Below are positions 59,411 through 64,000 of a DNA stretch of 64,000 bases, in pieces. Origin of the DNA: an uncultured Eggerthella sp. (lineage in GTDB: Bacteria; Actinomycetota; Coriobacteriia; Coriobacteriales; Eggerthellaceae). Both the position numbers and the translations under genes were made by a program. Each line of letters opens with the position of its first letter. The first letter of the stretch is position 1. The stretch is from contig CAUASB010000004.1 in assembly GCA_958431815.1 (NCBI GenBank), positions 1 through 64,000 of the forward strand, in the 5' to 3' direction. Below the pieces are notes generated by a model. The model had not been told where the DNA came from and did no database searches. It saw only the letters and a list, made by a program, of their open reading frames with translations.

Positions 59411-59563
59411 CGATCAATCGCTCTATGCGACTTGACTAAGTATAGGGACCTGTCCTGTTTAACGCAATTGAAATAGTATCCTCTTCAAATTTTCGACACA
59501 TTTTACGTTTTCGGTAGACCGCCAGCCTTTGCGGATAAATGGCCGATGCAGGTTTCGCGCAGT

Positions 59564-59772
59564 CAGAACCACAGAACGGGCCCTCTTTGGCAAAATAATC
59601 GACTTGAGAATGATTGTTCGTCGGCAAAAACGATAAGAACTCATAGTTAGGCAACATATCTACGTAATATGTTGCCTAACTATGTATTTTCGTGAAAAAC
59701 TCCGCCGGACCTGAACGCGAAAGGGTTCGCAAGTCGATTATTTTGCCACGACACCCTCTTTGCTTGGTTTTG
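59564..59772. mobile_element. MITE-like inverted-repeat element, copy C (209 bp)
   Basis: Left arm core TGGCAAAATAATCGACTTG at 59588-59606, right arm core at 59731-59748, outer edges CAGAACC and GGTTTTG. The centre has a perfect 18-bp inverted repeat, CATAGTTAGGCAACATAT (59642-59659) with its complement (59667-59684), around CTACGTA. Copy A has a decayed form of the same central palindrome. Confidence 0.75.
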
Positions 59773-59829
59773 GCGACCTCAACCAAGCAAAACTGGCCGC
59801 CTTGAGCTTAAGGAGCCACGCCAAGCCAC

Positions 59830-59940
59830 CAGATGCCCCGCCGAGCAAGGGGGGCTGTCGCTTCGCCGAGCAAGGGGCCCACCAGACATCCCGCCGAGAA
59901 ATGGGCCAGATGCCCTGCCGAACAAAAGGGCGCTAAGCAA
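59830..59940. repeat. Degenerate ~27-bp tandem repeats
   Basis: Four head-to-tail units containing CGCCGAGCAAGGGG or a variant (CCGCCGAGAAATGGG, CTGCCGAACAAAAGGG) lie between MITE-like copy C and the terminator of the pilin gene. As at copy A, a tandem array adjoins the element. No gene is supported in 59411-59964. Confidence 0.55.
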
Positions 59941-59964
59941 GAGGCCCCGAAGCGCTCCGAGCGT

Positions 59965-59995
59965 AAAATGGGCCGCCGGATTGCTCCGACGGCCC
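59965..59995 (-). terminator. Terminator of the pilin gene
   Basis: On the minus strand GGGCCGTCGGA-GCAA-TCCGGCGGCCC is followed by ATTTTAC; 11-bp stem with one wobble. Confidence 0.75.
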
Positions 59996-60023
59996 TTGCT
60001 TGCAGCTTTATGTCAGGTTATTG

Positions 60024-63000
60024 CTACTTATGCTTACGCCCCCTTCCAAACGTGAGGGCACCGATGCCAATGGCGAGCGCGGCCACCGCGGCGATTACCG
60101 CAGCAAGTGCCAGGGTGCCGTCGCCGGTTTTCACGGCAGCACCTGCAGCACCAGACGTTGTGCCAGAATGAGAGCCACCGTTAGTACCGCCACCCGTGAT
60201 GAAGGAAAGCGGGCTTTCAGGCTCTTCATAGCTGTTGACGAATACTGGCACTTCGCCCTGCTCATACGAAACTTCGGCCGTTAGATTGCCTTGGCCATCG
60301 TCCTTCACCGTGACGGTTACGGGATATGTGGTTTCGTCGTACGTTACGCCGGCTTCGCTGCCCTTTTCCTCGGCAATGGTGTAGTGGTACGTGTCCGCCT
60401 TGCTGAACTCAAGTGCGCCAAACGTCACATTACCGTTGGCATCGTTCTTCGTGGTGGCCTCCGAGCCGTCTTCACCTTTGAGCACAAACGAGAACTCTCC
60501 AGCCTCAAGGCTCTTGCCATTCAGCACTTTCGCAGCGCCCAAGGTCGCCGAAGTGGCTGCAGGGCTATAGGTGTTATTGAACGTTGCCGCTGTTTCACCG
60601 TTGCTGAGCACATGGGCAACGCTCAGCGTGCCGTCGCCCTTGTCGGTAACAGTGGTGATCACGCTGAATGCGGCGCCATCGTAGGTCACGCCCGCCTGCT
60701 GGGTGCCGCCGCCAACTTCATGCAATGTGTAGGTGTGCGTGCCAGGCGCGTTGTAGGTAATTTTGCTAAGTACCACGTTTCCTGCGGCGTCGTTGGCGCC
60801 CGTGGCCACCACATCGGTGCCCTCCAGCAGCTCGAAGTGGAACTCGTCCGCCTTCAGATCACGCCCGGTAAGCTGCTTCGTCACCGCAATCTGGTCGGTC
60901 ACGCTGGAATCCTTCGGCTGCACCGAATAGGTGTTGGTAAAGGTAAAGGCCGCTTTCGGATCGCTGGCGGGCTCAACGCGCGTAACCGTCAGTTTGCCGT
61001 TGCCGTCGTCGGTAACCTTGAAGCTTACTGTCTTGGTTGCCTGCGAGTCATTGGTTACGCCTGCAGCCGAACCGCTTTCCGTGATCTTATAGGTGAACAC
61101 GTGCGAACGGGGAGCGCCCGTCTGGGCAGCGGGCGTACCAACCTGGGATGATGCAGCACCTTCCTGCGCAGATTCCGTGGCGACCGTGTTGCCTGTGCCA
61201 GGCGCGCTTGCGGCGTCTGCGCTCGTAGCAGCAGCCGTCGAAGACTCTGCCTTAACGGTCTGTGCCGTTGCCGCTGCAGCGCCGCCGTTTTCAGCCTCGC
61301 CGGTATTGGCGGTTGCCTCCCGCTCAACCGCACCAGAGCCATTGGCCAGCATTTGGCTGGACTCACCCTGGGAAGAAGCAACCGCTCCGCCACCAGCGCC
61401 TTCAGCTGCCTGAGCGTTTTCAGTGCCAGAGCTCTTTACATTGGCGGACCCGCCAGATTCAACAGCCGCAGCAGAACCTTGCGCCGTCACATTCGCCGCA
61501 GGCTCATTCGTGGCGGACTGTGTTACTGCCCCGCTCGCACCCAGGGCCTTGTTCAGATCATCGAGCGTGAACGTTATCGCGCCGAAATCGATAGTGCCGT
61601 TCGCATCGTTGGTTGCCGTTGTGCGTTCGGGCAGGGGAGCACCCTTTTCGCCCGTCACCGTGAAAGTAAACTTGCCGGTAATATCCCCAGGCACAAGGCC
61701 TTCTGCCGCCTTGAGCTCCTTTTTGCCCGAAAGCTGGACGTCAACCGCGCCCGCATCATACGTGTTCTGGAACTTCAGCCCATTACCCACGTTCGGCGTT
61801 GCGGTGAGCGCGCCGTCACCGTTGTCGACAACCGTTACCGTAAACGGAATCGGCTGCGTCTGCGCGGTTACGCCGCCAGGCAGGGAACCGGTCTTCTCGT
61901 AGGCAACATAGTTAACGGTCCATGTGCCGTCCTGACCCTTTACGGCCTTGCCCTCTTTAACCAGCTGGGCAAGTGCTTCGGTGCTGTAGCTCAGCGTGCC
62001 GAAGTCGATCGAGCCGTCTGCGGCGTTCTTCGCACCCAGCAAGTCGCCATCAGCCGCGGCGTACTTCACCGCGAAGCTGAATTCGCCAGCGGTAAGGCTA
62101 CGCCCGGTTAACGCTTTTGTGCCGCTGAGGGAAACCGCGCCTGTGGCCTTGTAGGCATTGGCGAATGCCAAGGTCACACCATCCGTCTGGCTGGAGTCGG
62201 AAGTGTAGACATACGTCCCGGCCGAGGCGCCACCGGTTACGCTCGTGGTAACCGTGAGCTTGCCATCAGCGGAAACGGTTACCGCAATGGATACCGTGTA
62301 CGTAGTTTGATCGTAGCTGTAACCAGCCTTCCCATCCTGCTGTTCGGCAACCGTGTAGGTGTAGGTTTTGCCGATTTCCTTCTGGGTAAACTCAACATCA
62401 CGGCCTTCGAGAACCTGCTTCACCACCTGCTGGCCATCGGCGGCAGCAGGCATGGCGAACACGTTTGCGCCTTCGGAGAGCCCCAGCGCCTGCGCCGATT
62501 CCCCATTACCCGGCGTTACCGCAATCTTGAACTGACCGTCGGCCATATCGCGGCCGTTAAGGGTCTTCGCCACCTTCAAACCACCATGGGCGGTGTAGCT
62601 CACGCTGGCATCGTAGCGGTTAACGAATGTGCCGTTTTCGGTGGTTGCCGAAACGCTCAACTTGCCTTCGCCATTGTCAACAACCGTCACCTTGATGGTT
62701 GCCTTGTTGGCAGCGTAATCGATGTCGGCAATAGCGCCCTTAGTTTCCGCCACTTCGTATTCGAACGTCTTAGAATGCGAGCCCGCATCCAGCATGCCGG
62801 AAGTAAACGTGATGGTGCCAAAGCCAAAGTTCTCGGCATTTGCCCTGGTTACCGTCGTGGTTGCCACGCCACCTGTTGCACCTTCGGGCAAAGGAGCACC
62901 GTCGGTAAGCGCCTTCAGCGTAAACGTGAAGCTGTCGGAATCAAGCCAATCGCGACCTTCCAGAACCTTCTTCAGCTGGGCGTTTGCGGTATCGAACCCG

Positions 63001-64000
63001 GCATCGCCTGCGCGGTACTTGTTCACGAAGGAAACCAAATTGCCCGCAACGCCGTCCACCGTGGTAGCAGCCGCAAGCTGGCCCTTGCCGTTATCGGTTA
63101 CCGAGATTTTCACGGTATGGGTGGCGCCGTCGTAGTAGAGGCCCGAGTTTTCCACGAGCCAGAGGCCCGTTGCCTCGTCTTGCACAGCGCCTTCAGGGAT
63201 AACCTCTTTAACCGTAAATTCGTAGGTCTTGCCCACATCCGCCAAGGTGAAGGTATGCCCCGCCAGCTTCGTCATCACGTCAGGCTCACCGGCAGCGCGC
63301 GGGTTTTCGTTGCTGAAGCTCTTGTCGTCATCGGCAAGCAGCGCCTTCGAAGCATCGTCGGCACCTTCCACGGTGAAGCCGAACTCACCCGCAGCCATGA
63401 CGCGGCCCTCCAAGACTTTGGAAACCTGAATGCCCGCAAAGGTTGCGGAGCTTGCGTACTGGTTGGTGAACGCCACGCCGCCTTCAGGGTAGGCAACATC
63501 AGCCTTAAGCGAGCCGCTTTGGTCGTCGGTCACGGTAACCGTCACCGTTTTCGTGGCACGGTCGAAGGTAAGGCCTTCCGTGCCATCACCGGGCAAGGCG
63601 TTGCCATCCCAGTGCGTTTCGTTCACGTTGAACGTATAGGTGCCTGGCTTGGCGAAAGTCACGCCGCTGAAGGCGAAGCCCTTCGGCTCGCCGTTCTTGC
63701 CGCCCGAAACCGTAGCCGTGTTGGCGGGAATAGTTACCGCCCCGGCTGCAACCGCATCCTGCGTTGCCTTATCGGCAGCAGAAAGCGTGAAGCCAAAGGT
63801 TTCTCCATCGGCCATATCGCGGCCGATCAGCGTCTTGGTGCCGTTGATGGTTGCCGTTGCGGGAGCGGGACTGTAGCTGTTGGCGAACGCGAAGGCCGCG
63901 CCCTGCTGTTCTGCGCCGTCTTTCAGGTACTTCACGTCGAGCACCAGCACATCGCCCGTGTTTTCCTGGGGCGTTACCTGCACCGTCCAAATGGAAGGAT
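60024..64000 (-). CDS. Multi-domain isopeptide pilin/adhesin (FctA-type repeats), partial
   Basis: About 1325 C-terminal residues are visible; the frame runs off the right edge. It is built of eight repeats of the streptococcal pilin isopeptide linkage domain (Spy0128/FctA type), plus a partial one. Each has a lysine before a GR turn (KTLIGRD, KVLEGRV, KALTGRS, KQLTGRD, KVLNGKS), a glutamate in the YxxxE strand (FNVNETH, YTVAEQQ, YTIAEEK) and an asparagine in F.N.Y (FTNQY, FANAY, FNNTY), the triad for internal bonds. A low-complexity insert of about 145 residues splits one domain. The end is VKTGDGTLALAA, a membrane helix and GRGRKHK: a sortase-like tail without a clear LPxTG. No sortase gene is in the window. 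Confidence 0.9.
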   Translation of the reverse strand, partial: PSIWTVQVTPQENTGDVLVLDVKYLKDGAEQQGAAFAFANSYSPAPATATINGTKTLIGRDMADGETFGFTLSAADKATQDAVAAGAVTIPANTATVSGGKNGEPKGFAFSGVTFAKPGTYTFNVNETHWDGNALPGDGTEGLTFDRATKTVTVTVTDDQSGSLKADVAYPEGGVAFTNQYASSATFAGIQVSKVLEGRVMAAGEFGFTVEGADDASKALLADDDKSFSNENPRAAGEPDVMTKLAGHTFTLADVGKTYEFTVKEVIPEGAVQDEATGLWLVENSGLYYDGATHTVKISVTDNGKGQLAAATTVDGVAGNLVSFVNKYRAGDAGFDTANAQLKKVLEGRDWLDSDSFTFTLKALTDGAPLPEGATGGVATTTVTRANAENFGFGTITFTSGMLDAGSHSKTFEYEVAETKGAIADIDYAANKATIKVTVVDNGEGKLSVSATTENGTFVNRYDASVSYTAHGGLKVAKTLNGRDMADGQFKIAVTPGNGESAQALGLSEGANVFAMPAAADGQQVVKQVLEGRDVEFTQKEIGKTYTYTVAEQQDGKAGYSYDQTTYTVSIAVTVSADGKLTVTTSVTGGASAGTYVYTSDSSQTDGVTLAFANAYKATGAVSLSGTKALTGRSLTAGEFSFAVKYAAADGDLLGAKNAADGSIDFGTLSYSTEALAQLVKEGKAVKGQDGTWTVNYVAYEKTGSLPGGVTAQTQPIPFTVTVVDNGDGALTATPNVGNGLKFQNTYDAGAVDVQLSGKKELKAAEGLVPGDITGKFTFTVTGEKGAPLPERTTATNDANGTIDFGAITFTLDDLNKALGASGAVTQSATNEPAANVTAQGSAAAVESGGSANVKSSGTENAQAAEGAGGGAVASSQGESSQMLANGSGAVEREATANTGEAENGGAAAATAQTVKAESSTAAATSADAASAPGTGNTVATESAQEGAASSQVGTPAAQTGAPRSHVFTYKITESGSAAGVTNDSQATKTVSFKVTDDGNGKLTVTRVEPASDPKAAFTFTNTYSVQPKDSSVTDQIAVTKQLTGRDLKADEFHFELLEGTDVVATGANDAAGNVVLSKITYNAPGTHTYTLHEVGGGTQQAGVTYDGAAFSVITTVTDKGDGTLSVAHVLSNGETAATFNNTYSPAATSATLGAAKVLNGKSLEAGEFSFVLKGEDGSEATTKNDANGNVTFGALEFSKADTYHYTIAEEKGSEAGVTYDETTYPVTVTVKDDGQGNLTAEVSYEQGEVPVFVNSYEEPESPLSFITGGGTNGGSHSGTTSGAAGAAVKTGDGTLALAAVIAAVAALAIGIGALTFGRGRKHK
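61105..61545 (-). other. Low-complexity insert within a pilin domain
   Basis: About 145 codons rich in Ala, Ser, Gly, Glu and Thr (for example AQAAEGAGGGAVASSQGESS) lie between LNKALGASGAVT and SHVFTYKITESG, parts of one FctA domain. The other seven domains lack it. It should form a disordered loop outside the domain. Confidence 0.75.

Noticed and set aside
59830..60284. Plus-strand ORFs over the 27-bp repeats and pilin end
   Set aside because: They translate degenerate repeats or the opposite strand of the pilin gene and have no ribosome site or domain.

Overview
The window looks like a chromosomal segment of a GC-rich, anaerobic, gut-type actinobacterium, most likely class Coriobacteriia (Eggerthellaceae-like). 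The grounds are indirect: codon use, GTG/TTG starts, oxygen-sensitive enzymes (indolepyruvate:ferredoxin oxidoreductase, Fe-S serine dehydratase), very large Gram-positive-type surface proteins with isopeptide pilin domains, and MGDG-synthase-like glycolipid synthesis. No rRNA is present, so the assignment is an inference.

Layout. 1-5.2 kb: citrate synthase (partial), shikimate dehydrogenase, a CoA-transferase/hydrolase and an MFS exporter. 5.5-6.2 kb: a small toxin-like gene with a convergent antisense RNA, then tRNA-Thr. 6.5-16.5 kb: glycolipid glycosyltransferase, heavy-metal-binding protein, ABC exporter, a complete polar amino acid ABC importer, an SDR and a fused L-serine dehydratase. 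16.8-19.4 kb: metal P-type ATPase divergent from its TetR-type regulator. 19.5-23.5 kb: an accessory island with two DUF4143-type ATPases and a 5'-truncated AlbA_2 protein, all preceded by phased repeats or palindromes. 23.7-37.2 kb: a surface-protein operon of three single-pass membrane proteins and a 3571-residue secreted repeat protein. 37.6-46.1 kb: a broken gene remnant, sodium:solute symporter, a probably leaderless repeat protein, the purE-iorA-iorB cluster with a paaK-type ligase, an LpdD-like protein and a HAD phosphatase. 46.4-57.9 kb: LytS/LytTR-type two-component pair, TauE/SafE exporter with a glycosyltransferase, TrkH-hypothetical-RsgA operon, a second small surface-protein cluster and a membrane protein. 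57.1 kb carries a second copy of the toxin/antisense cassette. 58.1-64 kb: a lipoprotein nuclease, initiator tRNA and the C-terminal part of a multi-domain isopeptide pilin.

How it fits together. Amino acid metabolism dominates the core genes: serine deamination, amino acid import, and 2-oxo acid oxidation by IorAB coupled to aryl-CoA ligation. The accessory content is surface display in three clusters.

Most unusual content. (1) Two paralogous cassettes with type I toxin-antitoxin architecture: a 38-47 residue one-helix basic peptide, an antisense RNA from an extended -10 promoter, a shared hairpin and long-range 5'-3' mRNA complementarity. (2) Three MITE-like elements of about 200 bp with imperfect ~50-bp terminal inverted repeats. 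(3) Phased tandem repeats at 22, 32 or 33 bp directly upstream of each DUF4143-type ATPase and one gene remnant. (4) A dispersed family of perfect palindromes with core GGGACnGTCCC at gene ends. All functional claims are from reading sequence; no database search or folding calculation was run.
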